From Campylobacter sp. (GTDB taxonomy: Bacteria; Campylobacterota; Campylobacteria; Campylobacterales; Campylobacteraceae): 13,652 bases of DNA. Positions 1 through 5,623 of this stretch are shown here, piece by piece. A program made the position numbers and the translations under genes. Below the pieces are notes generated by a model. It saw nothing but the letters and a program-made list of their open reading frames with translations, ran no database searches and was not told the DNA's origin. How positions within the stretch are numbered: the stretch's first letter is position 1; each line of letters begins with the position of its first letter. The stretch spans positions 1 through 13,652 of the forward strand of contig NZ_JAHHTD010000034.1 in the NCBI RefSeq assembly GCF_020024835.1, in the 5' to 3' direction.

Positions 1-29
1 TTCAACTAGAAAGCAAACACGATGTATAA
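1..29 (+). other. possible 3' end of an upstream gene
   Basis: The first 21 bases lie before holA. Reading frame 3 is open from base 3 to a TAA at 27-29, giving QLESKHDV, which would overlap the holA start by 8 nt. Frame 1 stops at 7-9 and frame 2 stays open to about base 52. In C. jejuni I recall rnr (RNase R) directly upstream of holA, so this may be the end of rnr, but the fragment is too short to prove it. Confidence 0.25.
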
Positions 30-987
30 AAATCAACTTCAAACTCTTTTAAATGAAAAAAAAATTTCAAATTTTTTCTTACTTTATGGAGCGGATAATT
101 TTCAAATAGAACTTTTTACTAAATTTATAAAAAATCAATATAATTTTGATGAGAGTTTAAGATTTTATTTTGATGAATATAATTTCAAACAAGCATATGA
201 TTATTTATCAAGCTCATCACTTTTTAGTGCAACAAAACTACTTGAAATTAAAAGTTTTAAAAAAATTCCAGCAAAAGAAGTTAAAAAATTTATCGATCTG
301 TGCCAAAATTCACAAGAAAATTATTTTTTACTTCAAATATATGATGAAAATTCAAGATTAAATGAACTAGAAAAAATTTTTAATGAAAATTTTTGTAGAT
401 TTTTTAAAGTAAATTCTGCAAAAGAAGGCATAGAATTACTTAAATTAAGGGCTAAGGAATTAAATATAAAAATTACGGAGAATGCTCTCTTTGCACTTTT
501 TTATAATTTTAATGAAAATCTTTATTTAGCAGCAAGCGAGTTAAATAAATTTAATGGATTGAGTATTGATGAAAAAGTTATTCAAGAGCATTGTTACAGC
601 TTAAGCACTATTGAATTTGAAAGTTTTTTTGAAAAAATACTATACAAAAAAGATTTGCGTAATGATCTTGAAAAATTACTTGAAAATTATAATGAAATAG
701 CTCTTATTAATGCGCTATATTTAAGTTTTTCAAGACTTTTCAAAATAGCCTTATATGCAAAAGTGCATGGAAATTTGAATTTAAAAGAAATTTTAGGCTA
801 CACACCTCCAACACACATAATAAAAAATTTACAAACACAAGCTCTAAGCGTAAAAATTTTACAATATAAAAAAATTTTTTTAACTTTATGTGAGTGCGAA
901 TATGAGCTTAAAAAAAAGTCTAAGATTGAAAAAAAGGAATTAGTGATTGCAAATATCTTAAATATTAGCTCTATCTTAAAAAGTTAA
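22..987 (+). CDS. holA: DNA polymerase III delta subunit (clamp loader)
   Basis: This 321-residue protein is the likely delta subunit of the replicative clamp loader. Delta opens the beta sliding clamp ring so that it can be placed on primed DNA at the replication fork. The N-terminal LLYGADNFQIE (about residues 20-30) matches the conserved start of HolA, where a glycine-containing strand leads into a non-functional nucleotide-binding fold with no true Walker A motif. The rest is rich in Lys, Glu, Leu and Asn and mainly helical, as expected for the delta lid and collar domains. The length fits the family (about 320-345 residues). The start has a weak purine stretch (AGAAAG) upstream at 9-14. 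It lies 96 nt before rpsF, which has its own promoter. HolA sequences diverge strongly, so the call rests on the N-terminal motif, the length and the known epsilonproteobacterial neighbourhood. Confidence 0.8.
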   Translation: MYKNQLQTLLNEKKISNFFLLYGADNFQIELFTKFIKNQYNFDESLRFYFDEYNFKQAYDYLSSSSLFSATKLLEIKSFKKIPAKEVKKFIDLCQNSQENYFLLQIYDENSRLNELEKIFNENFCRFFKVNSAKEGIELLKLRAKELNIKITENALFALFYNFNENLYLAASELNKFNGLSIDEKVIQEHCYSLSTIEFESFFEKILYKKDLRNDLEKLLENYNEIALINALYLSFSRLFKIALYAKVHGNLNLKEILGYTPPTHIIKNLQTQALSVKILQYKKIFLTLCECEYELKKKSKIEKKELVIANILNISSILKS

Positions 988-1000
988 ATTAAGAAAGTTA

Positions 1001-1009
1001 TGATAAAAT
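1001..1009 (+). promoter_or_regulatory. predicted sigma-70 extended -10 box for rpsF-ssb-rpsR
   Basis: TGATAAAAT lies 13 nt after the holA stop. The hexamer TAAAAT (1004-1009) follows the form of Campylobacter vegetative promoters, which rely on an extended -10 and AT-rich upstream DNA rather than a clear -35. Transcription would begin near 1016, giving a leader of about 68 nt before rpsF. Confidence 0.5.
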
Positions 1010-1032
1010 AATGTTTGCTTTATTGCAAAAAT

Positions 1033-1074
1033 TCCTTGCTCAAAAAATTTTTTGGGCTTTATATCCATAAGGAG
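1033..1074 (+). promoter_or_regulatory. structured rpsF mRNA leader that could mask the ribosome binding site
   Basis: GCTCAAAA (1038-1045) and TTTTGGGC (1050-1057) form an 8-bp hairpin with one G-U pair and an AATT loop. Immediately 5' of it, TCCTT (1033-1037) is complementary to AAGGA (1069-1073), part of the AAGGAG ribosome binding site of rpsF. Pairing the two would enclose the hairpin and hide the site. The S6:S18 complex is known to bind leaders of rpsF operons in other bacteria, so autoregulation is plausible. The CCG element described for that motif is not obvious here, so the link is inference. Confidence 0.4.
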
Positions 1075-1083
1075 AAAACAAAA

Positions 1084-1458
1084 ATGAAACATTATGAAGT
1101 TTTGTTTATATTAAAACCGACACTTACCGAAGAGGAAGTAAGTGCTAAGTTGGATTTCGTAAAAGAAGTTCTTGTAAAAAATGGTGCACAAATTGAAACT
1201 ATAGTAGAAATGGGCACAAGAAAACTAGCTTATAAAATTAAAAAATATGAAAGAGGAACTTATTTTGTAATTTATTTCAAAGCTCCTACTAATTTAATTT
1301 CAGAGCTAGAAAGAATATTAAGAATAACAGAAGAAATTTTGAGATTTTTGATTGTAAAATATGAAAATAAAAAAGAAATTGCTGCTTGGGAAAGATTAAG
1401 CAAAGGTATCAAACAACATAAAAAAGAAGTTAAAACTAACGAAAATATAGAAGGTTGA
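1084..1458 (+). CDS. rpsF: 30S ribosomal protein S6
   Basis: S6 is a small-subunit protein that binds 16S rRNA of the platform as a heterodimer with S18, encoded two genes downstream. From the ATG at 1084 the protein has 124 residues, starts MKHYEVLFILKPTLTEEEV and carries the typical S6 pattern (YE-hhhhhhP, RKLAYKIKKYERGTYFVIYF, and LRITEEILRFLIVK near the end). It ends in a short Lys/Glu-rich tail. The reading frame is open further back to 1015, but that 23-codon extension matches no S6, would fall within the predicted leader, and lacks a ribosome binding site. The 1084 start has AAGGAG at 1069-1074. It is the first gene of rpsF-ssb-rpsR and ends 3 nt before ssb. Confidence 0.95.
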   Translation: MKHYEVLFILKPTLTEEEVSAKLDFVKEVLVKNGAQIETIVEMGTRKLAYKIKKYERGTYFVIYFKAPTNLISELERILRITEEILRFLIVKYENKKEIAAWERLSKGIKQHKKEVKTNENIEG

Positions 1459-1461
1459 TCA

Positions 1462-1980
1462 ATGTTTAACAAGGTCGTTTTAGTAGGTAATCTTACAAGA
1501 GATATAGAAATGCGTTATGCTCCTTCTGGTAGTGCTATAGGTTCTTCAGCTATTGCAGTAACGAGAAAATTTAGCACCAATACTGGTGAAAAAAGAGAAG
1601 AAACCTGCTTTATCGACATTAGTTTTTTTGGTAGAACAGCAGAAATCGCTAACCAATATCTAAATAAAGGTAGCAAAGTTTTAATTGAAGGTCGTTTAAG
1701 ATTTGAGCAATGGAGTGATCAAAATGGACAAAATAGATCTAAACATAGTGTTCAAGTTGAGAATTTGGAGATGTTAGGTTCTAGCATTCAAAATAATCAA
1801 CAAACACACTACAATAATCAAAATCATAGCTACGATCAGCAACAAAGTTTTGATCCATATTCTCAAGTACAAACTAAAAATACATCATCAAATGTATATC
1901 AAAATAATGCTCCTAAAGAAACTCCTATGCGTGAAATTGATATAGACAAATATGATGATGATACAGATTTACCATTTTAA
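1462..1980 (+). CDS. ssb: single-stranded DNA-binding protein
   Basis: SSB coats single-stranded DNA during replication, repair and recombination and recruits partner enzymes. Residues 1 to about 108 form the OB-fold: MFNKVVLVGNLTRDIEMRY, a long beta-hairpin with RKF and CFIDISFFGRTAE, then GSKVLIEGRLRFEQW. A linker of about 50 residues, rich in Asn and Gln, follows. The protein ends in the acidic tip DDDTDLPF, the hallmark site through which SSB binds its partners. The length of 172 residues is normal for the family. A GAAGG ribosome binding site lies at 1450-1454 inside the end of rpsF. The rpsF-ssb-rpsR order is widespread in bacteria, so this is the replicative housekeeping copy rather than a plasmid or phage SSB. 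Confidence 0.96.
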   Translation: MFNKVVLVGNLTRDIEMRYAPSGSAIGSSAIAVTRKFSTNTGEKREETCFIDISFFGRTAEIANQYLNKGSKVLIEGRLRFEQWSDQNGQNRSKHSVQVENLEMLGSSIQNNQQTHYNNQNHSYDQQQSFDPYSQVQTKNTSSNVYQNNAPKETPMREIDIDKYDDDTDLPF

Positions 1981-1997
1981 GGTTTAAAGGAAAAAAT

Positions 1998-2258
1998 ATG
2001 GCAGAAAAAAGAAAATATTCACGAAAATATTGTAAATATACTGAAGCAAAAGTTGATTTTATCGATTACAAAGATACCGCATTATTAAAACATGCTTTAT
2101 CAGAAAGATTTAAAATTATGCCTCGTCGCTTAACAGGAACTAGTAAAAAACACCAAGAAATGGTTGAAGTTGCTATCAAACGTGCAAGACACGTAGCATT
2201 AATTCCTTATATAGTAGATAGAAAAGAAGTTATAACTAACCCATTTGAAGGTTTATAA
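1998..2258 (+). CDS. rpsR: 30S ribosomal protein S18
   Basis: S18 is an 86-residue basic protein that pairs with S6 on the platform of the small ribosomal subunit. Its diagnostic sequence is seen: RKYCKYTEAKVDFIDYKD, a central LKHALSERFKIMPRRLTGTSKKHQ, and VAIKRARHVALIPYI. A single Cys remains in the N-terminal segment (RKYCKY), so this copy lacks the multi-cysteine zinc-type pattern that some S18 paralogues carry. AAAGGA lies upstream with good spacing, 17 nt after the ssb stop. It is the last gene of the operon before a hairpin at 2266-2289. Confidence 0.96.
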   Translation: MAEKRKYSRKYCKYTEAKVDFIDYKDTALLKHALSERFKIMPRRLTGTSKKHQEMVEVAIKRARHVALIPYIVDRKEVITNPFEGL

Positions 2259-2265
2259 TTTTTAG

Positions 2266-2289
2266 ACCCTTAAGCTGAAACTTAAGGGT
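2266..2289 (+). terminator. hairpin after rpsR, weak terminator or attenuator
   Basis: ACCCTTAAG (2266-2274) pairs perfectly with CTTAAGGGT (2281-2289) around a CTGAAA loop, starting 8 nt after the rpsR stop. No proper T-run follows (TATATAAAGG), so termination is probably incomplete and some transcripts may continue into marC. The hairpin ends 6 nt before the AAAGG ribosome binding site of marC. Confidence 0.55.
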
Positions 2290-2305
2290 TATATAAAGGT
2301 TAATT

Positions 2306-2941
2306 ATGTTTTCGGATATAGAGTCTGAATTTTATATAATTTTACTCGCATCAATTACAATTATATCTGTGTTAAATCCTTTTGGAAATCTCCCGCAATT
2401 CTTAGCAATGACAGAAGGTTTAGACACTCAAAAAAGAAAAAAACTATTTAGAAATATTATTTATACTGCTTTTTGTATTGTTTTAATATTTTTACTTTTA
2501 GGTCCTTTTGTTATGAAATATTTATTTAAAATAGATATCAACGATCTAAGGGTAGCAGGCGGTCTTATACTTGTTATAATGAGCACTAAAAATCTATTAT
2601 TTACTCCGACAAAAAGTCAATTTCAATATTACAATAATCTAAGCCCCCAAGAACTTCTAAAAAAAAGTATTGTTCCTATGTCTTTTCCTATGTTGGTAGG
2701 TCCTGGAACTCTTTCTACTATTGTAGTAATATCTGAAGATCAAAATTTAGGGATAGCAATTACTTCAGTTTTATTTACCTTTTTATTTATTTTTATACTC
2801 TTTCACTTTTCAGCAACCATCGAAAAAGTTATAGGAAAACTGGTTCTTTATGTCTTTTCTAGGATTGCTTTAGTTTTTATTATGGCTATGGGTGTAAAAA
2901 TGGTATTTGCTGGAATTAAAACTTATATTTGTCAAATTTAG
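2306..2941 (+). CDS. MarC family (UPF0056) integral membrane protein
   Basis: This 211-residue inner-membrane protein has about six hydrophobic segments. It carries two re-entrant-looking motifs of the MarC/UPF0056 family: NPFGNLP in the first membrane segment (about residues 24-30) and PMLVGPGTLST near residue 130. The family's biochemical role is unsettled; the old link to multiple antibiotic resistance in E. coli was withdrawn. Some epsilonproteobacterial relatives are annotated as antibiotic-resistance protein MarC, which should not be taken as evidence. It has an AAAGG ribosome binding site at 2295-2299 just after the rpsR hairpin, and no separate promoter that I can see, so it may depend on read-through from rpsR. 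Its last 26 nt overlap, on the other strand, the last gene of the fliW operon. Confidence 0.85.
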   Translation: MFSDIESEFYIILLASITIISVLNPFGNLPQFLAMTEGLDTQKRKKLFRNIIYTAFCIVLIFLLLGPFVMKYLFKIDINDLRVAGGLILVIMSTKNLLFTPTKSQFQYYNNLSPQELLKKSIVPMSFPMLVGPGTLSTIVVISEDQNLGIAITSVLFTFLFIFILFHFSATIEKVIGKLVLYVFSRIALVFIMAMGVKMVFAGIKTYICQI

Positions 2942-3350
2942 GATAAATAAAAAAACTTTTTTGCAAAAATATCTCTTCATTTACCTCTTTATTTGAATTT
3001 AATAATACACTTGCATTGACTGCTATAATAGAATTAGCTTGTTTATAGCTTGAAATTATTTTTTCATCTATACATTCTGCTAAAGGATAAACATAATCTA
3101 AACGCATAATAGCATTATTATATGTAAAATTTATATTTTTTAAACATTCTTTTCCTTCTTTTCTTGCTTCATATAAAAAATACTTTGACATTTCTTTAGA
3201 ATCATAAAGTAATATTTTTCCTTGGGTATATAAAATAAAATCCTTCATTATTCTTGATGAATATGATGAAATTTTAACAACAAAAAGCGATAAAAAAGCA
3301 ATAGACATTATTAAAAATACAACATAAACCATTACAAAAGACTTTTTCAT
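2916..3350 (-). CDS. putative minor pseudopilin, GspK/PilX-like (Cj1079-type protein)
   Basis: This 144-residue protein begins MKKSFVMVYVVFLIMSIAF: a short Lys-rich leader and then one hydrophobic helix (about residues 4-26), followed by a soluble periplasmic domain with two Cys residues. If prepilin peptidase cuts after Ser4, position 5 of the mature protein is Tyr instead of the usual Glu. Absence of Glu5 is a known feature of GspK-type tip pseudopilins, so a K-like role is suggested. Alternatively it is a simple membrane-anchored periplasmic protein. Its start overlaps the previous gene's stop (ATGA at 3347-3350). It is the last gene of the fliW operon and, from memory, corresponds to Cj1079 of C. 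jejuni, annotated only as a periplasmic protein. The 3' end overlaps marC. Confidence 0.6.
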   Translation of the reverse strand: MKKSFVMVYVVFLIMSIAFLSLFVVKISSYSSRIMKDFILYTQGKILLYDSKEMSKYFLYEARKEGKECLKNINFTYNNAIMRLDYVYPLAECIDEKIISSYKQANSIIAVNASVLLNSNKEVNEEIFLQKSFFIYPKFDKYKF

Positions 3351-4066
3351 TTAAAAATCCATTTATCTAAACATTCTTTTTGCTTACAAAGAGTTATTTT
3401 TATGCTATTTTTTTCTTTCTTTATATTAAAACTATCAATATTATCAGAAAGTAAAAATCTATTTTGCTTATTTTCAAAATCTCTAATATTTAAAAATACT
3501 TTATTATTTTCAAAATTAATTCCTATATAAGCATACACAACATCATAAAATCCTTCAAATTTTTCATTGGAAAATACAATACTTTCATTATCATTAACAT
3601 AAGTTTTATAAATTTTCTTATCTTTTAAAGCATATAAATAAAGATAATCTTTTGGATAGTTTTTTTGTTTCTTATTTGAATGAATATCTTTGTAATTACT
3701 TAAAATTCCATAAGAAATACCATTTTCAATAAAATGAAAATTACTTTTTGGACTTACAAATTTTCCCATATCCACCATAATACCGCTAAAATTAAATTTT
3801 TCTAAATTAATATCATAAAATATATCATTTGCTGCACTCATATAACATTCAAAAGAATGATGATCATATTTAAAATCACGACAAGATTGATAAATTTTCT
3901 CTATGCTTAATAACACTTGATTTATATCTAAAAAAGTATTATTTTTATTTCTTATATCAAAAACTTTTTCATAAATCTGAATACTAGGTAGCATAAGAAT
4001 TGAAACGATAACTCCAAACACAATTAAACTTAAAACAAGTTCTAAAAGACTAAAAGCTTTCTTCAT
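3347..4066 (-). CDS. putative type II/IV pseudopilin (Cj1078-type protein)
   Basis: From the ATG at 4066 this is a 239-residue protein that starts MKKAFSLLELVLSLIVFGV. This is a class III signal: leader MKKA, predicted cut before Phe, Glu at mature position 5, then a hydrophobic helix of about 20 residues that anchors the protein until assembly. The remaining 200 residues are a periplasmic domain with several Cys and many Asn, Lys and Phe. The frame is open to an ATG at 4093 and there is another ATG at 4069. I chose 4066 because the leader then matches that of ctsT (MKQA), with a weak AAAGAA element 7 nt upstream. The gene overlaps the end of ctsT by 17 nt. The long periplasmic domain resembles GspJ-like minor pilins in size. 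Its position suggests a part in DNA uptake, which is inference. Confidence 0.7.
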   Translation of the reverse strand: MKKAFSLLELVLSLIVFGVIVSILMLPSIQIYEKVFDIRNKNNTFLDINQVLLSIEKIYQSCRDFKYDHHSFECYMSAANDIFYDINLEKFNFSGIMVDMGKFVSPKSNFHFIENGISYGILSNYKDIHSNKKQKNYPKDYLYLYALKDKKIYKTYVNDNESIVFSNEKFEGFYDVVYAYIGINFENNKVFLNIRDFENKQNRFLLSDNIDSFNIKKEKNSIKITLCKQKECLDKWIFK

Positions 4067-4343
4067 CATAAAATTCTTTTTTATAAGAATCATCTTTTAT
4101 TTGTAAAGATTTAAGATTAAAAACACTATCAAAATATTCTATGAAAAAATAATTACTAATTTGAATATTATTAGAATTTAAATTTCTTTTTTCTATAAGA
4201 TTTTTTTCAACTTCATACAAATATTGATTTTTATGAATTATATTGGAAGTTTTAAAATAAAATACATAATAATAAAAACTAAAGATAATTCCAAGCAAAA
4301 CGATACAAAAAGCAAGCTCTAGGAGACTAAAAGCTTGCTTCAT
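4050..4343 (-). CDS. ctsT: transformation system pseudopilin-like protein CtsT
   Basis: This 97-residue protein begins MKQAFSLLELAFCIVLLGII, a typical prepilin signal: leader MKQA, predicted cut before Phe, Glu at mature position 5, and a hydrophobic N-terminal helix. Only about 65 residues follow the helix, so it is a very short pseudopilin. In C. jejuni, ctsT (Cj1077) lies directly behind proC, encodes a protein of about this length, and was found by mutant screening to be needed for natural transformation. The position, size and signal all match, so I assign it by synteny. It probably joins a pseudopilus that helps bring DNA to the cell surface or through the outer membrane with the other Cts proteins. 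Its start overlaps the proC stop (ATGA, 4340-4343), so translation is likely coupled. Confidence 0.8.
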   Translation of the reverse strand: MKQAFSLLELAFCIVLLGIIFSFYYYVFYFKTSNIIHKNQYLYEVEKNLIEKRNLNSNNIQISNYFFIEYFDSVFNLKSLQIKDDSYKKEFYDEESF

Positions 4344-5071
4344 TTACTCATACTTGCTAAAAATGCTTCAAAAAATGCAGCTCTAATAGCTTTTTTTTCT
4401 AAAGCTTCTATTCCTTTTATAGTTACTCCAGCAGGTGAGCAAATTTTTTCCTTTATTAACGCAGGATGCTCTTGATTAAATAAAACGCTAAAACTTTCAA
4501 AAGCTGCTTTAGTAAGTTCATAACTTAAAGTATTATTTAATCCATTTCTTACTCCAGCATTAGCTAGTGATTCTGCTACTAAAGATAAAAATGCTGGAGC
4601 ACAACCACTTAAAATCATTGCTACGTCAAATTCCTTCTCATTTTGAAGTAAAAAAGACTTACCAAAAGTATTTAATAATGTTAAAATTTCATCTTTAAAC
4701 AAATATTTTTCCATTAAATACGGAGTTGTAGAAGTTTTAAATTTAGCCGCGATATTGGGCATTATTTTTATATAATCTTGTGCTTTTATAATATGAAGCT
4801 TTTCAAAAGTTGTATTAGCTAAAACAGAAATAACCCATCTTGCTTTTCCTGATAAATTACAAGCTACTTCATCTAAAGCATAAGGTTTAAAAGCTAAAAT
4901 TACATTTTTATTTTCTAAATCAAATTCGTGATAAGAAATTACTTTGATATCTAAATTTGATACAACACTTTTTATATCTCTTGCAACAATTGTAACTTTA
5001 TAATTACTGCTTAATCCTTGCGCTAAAGCATTTGCCATAGCACCACTTCCTAAAATATAGATTTCAGACAT
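4340..5071 (-). CDS. proC: pyrroline-5-carboxylate reductase
   Basis: ProC reduces 1-pyrroline-5-carboxylate to proline with NAD(P)H, the last step of proline synthesis in the cytoplasm. The N-terminus holds the Rossmann dinucleotide-binding motif ILGSGAMANALAQGL (residues 5-19). The C-terminal half carries the family signature in modified form: LSGCAPAFLSLVAESLANAGVRNGL (near 150-175) and CSPAGVTIKGIEALEKKAIRAAF (near 211-233), which form the dimer and substrate site. With 243 residues it is shorter than the E. coli enzyme (269), as is usual in Campylobacter. It begins 1 nt after the fliW stop and overlaps ctsT by 4 nt, so a biosynthetic gene is inserted between a flagellar regulator and pseudopilin genes. 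An A8 run in its coding strand (4391-4398) is a possible slippage site but not a known phase-variable tract. Confidence 0.93.
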   Translation of the reverse strand: MSEIYILGSGAMANALAQGLSSNYKVTIVARDIKSVVSNLDIKVISYHEFDLENKNVILAFKPYALDEVACNLSGKARWVISVLANTTFEKLHIIKAQDYIKIMPNIAAKFKTSTTPYLMEKYLFKDEILTLLNTFGKSFLLQNEKEFDVAMILSGCAPAFLSLVAESLANAGVRNGLNNTLSYELTKAAFESFSVLFNQEHPALIKEKICSPAGVTIKGIEALEKKAIRAAFFEAFLASMSK

Positions 5072-5072
5072 A

Positions 5073-5471
5073 TTATTTTTCTGAAGATTTAATAAATGCA
5101 GAAATCTTTTCTGATTGAAAATAATCTGGATATTTCGTGGTATCTAATATAACTTGCACTAAAGAGCCATCATCATAATTCATAACAACTGGAGCTAAAA
5201 AATTTACCGTTGATTCTTCTAAAGGTTTATTAATAGCCACAATTACAAAAACGCCAAAATTTGATTTTTCATTTAAACCTAATAATTCTTGATAATAATC
5301 AGGAACCTCAAAGTCATAATCAGGACGTATCATATACGGATCAATCATTACAAAAGAAAAATCTTTTCCATCAAGACTTTTAAGTCTATAAAACACTTCA
5401 TCAATTTGATAAAAATTCATATTTTTAGTCTCTTCAAAACCTAAAATAGGACATTTAACCTCTAAATTCAT
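5073..5471 (-). CDS. fliW: flagellar assembly factor FliW
   Basis: FliW (132 residues) is a cytoplasmic protein that binds flagellin and also binds and blocks the RNA-binding regulator CsrA. When flagellin accumulates, FliW is sequestered, CsrA is freed, and translation of flaA mRNA falls. The sequence fits: an N-terminal beta-rich part (ILGFEETKNMNFYQIDEVFYRL), the characteristic FVMIDPYMIRPDYDFEVPD segment (about 40-58), then FGVFVIVAINKPLEESTVNFLAPVVMN (about 72-98), the most conserved stretch of the family. The start has a strong AGGAGG ribosome binding site (5476-5481). It is the first gene of a leftward operon with proC, ctsT and two pseudopilin-like genes. A sigma-54 type promoter lies about 34 nt upstream, which would tie its expression to the flagellar hierarchy. 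Confidence 0.93.
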   Translation of the reverse strand: MNLEVKCPILGFEETKNMNFYQIDEVFYRLKSLDGKDFSFVMIDPYMIRPDYDFEVPDYYQELLGLNEKSNFGVFVIVAINKPLEESTVNFLAPVVMNYDDGSLVQVILDTTKYPDYFQSEKISAFIKSSEK

Positions 5472-5504
5472 TCTGCCTCCTAAATCTAATTGCTAAGAGA
5501 ACCA

Positions 5505-5522
5505 AAGCAAAATTAGTTCCAA
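5505..5522 (-). promoter_or_regulatory. predicted sigma-54 (RpoN) promoter of the fliW operon
   Basis: Read on the minus strand the site is TTGGAACTAATTTTGCTT. The GG (5519-5520) and GC (5507-5508) dinucleotides are exactly 10 nt apart, the strict spacing required by sigma-54. The flanks match the Campylobacter form TTGGAAC-N5-TTGCTT. Transcription should start around 5494-5496, about 24 nt before the fliW ATG, which leaves room for the AGGAGG site. FlgSR would be the expected activator, by knowledge of C. jejuni. Confidence 0.75.
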
Positions 5523-5543
5523 AAATTAAAATACTCAAACAAA

Positions 5544-5549
5544 ATTATA
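5544..5549 (-). promoter_or_regulatory. possible sigma-70 -10 box upstream of fliW
   Basis: On the minus strand this is a perfect TATAAT, with an A-rich stretch upstream. A transcript from it would begin near 5537 and run through the sigma-54 site, giving a 66-nt leader. It could supply basal fliW expression, but in DNA this AT-rich such a hexamer is easily found by chance. Confidence 0.3.
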
Positions 5550-5587
5550 GTTTTTTAAAATTAACAATTTCATAAACATAAAAATAC

Positions 5588-5593
5588 TATAAT
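5588..5593 (+). promoter_or_regulatory. predicted sigma-70 -10 box for bamD-lon
   Basis: A perfect TATAAT lies 30 nt before the bamD ATG, with T/A-rich DNA upstream and a start expected near 5600. It faces right, away from the fliW promoters in the same 152-nt divergent region (5472-5623). No heat-shock (CIRCE or HspR) operator is evident to me in front of this lon transcript. Confidence 0.5.
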
Positions 5594-5623
5594 TACAATT
5601 TTTTAGTTTATTAAGGTTACATA

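Noticed and set aside
1015..1083. In-frame N-terminal extension of rpsF from an ATG at 1015
   Set aside because: It adds 23 residues unlike S6, coincides with the predicted transcription start and leader hairpin, and lacks a ribosome binding site. The ATG at 1084 has AAGGAG and gives the usual length.
2306..2941. Multidrug resistance function for the MarC-family protein
   Set aside because: The family name derives from a linkage in E. coli later shown not to cause resistance, and nothing in the sequence supports drug efflux.
4067..4093. Longer start (4093 or 4069) for the Cj1078-type pseudopilin
   Set aside because: The extra residues MILIKKNFM precede a complete short prepilin leader. The 4066 start matches the MKQA leader of ctsT. 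The 4069 ATG remains possible and changes only one residue.
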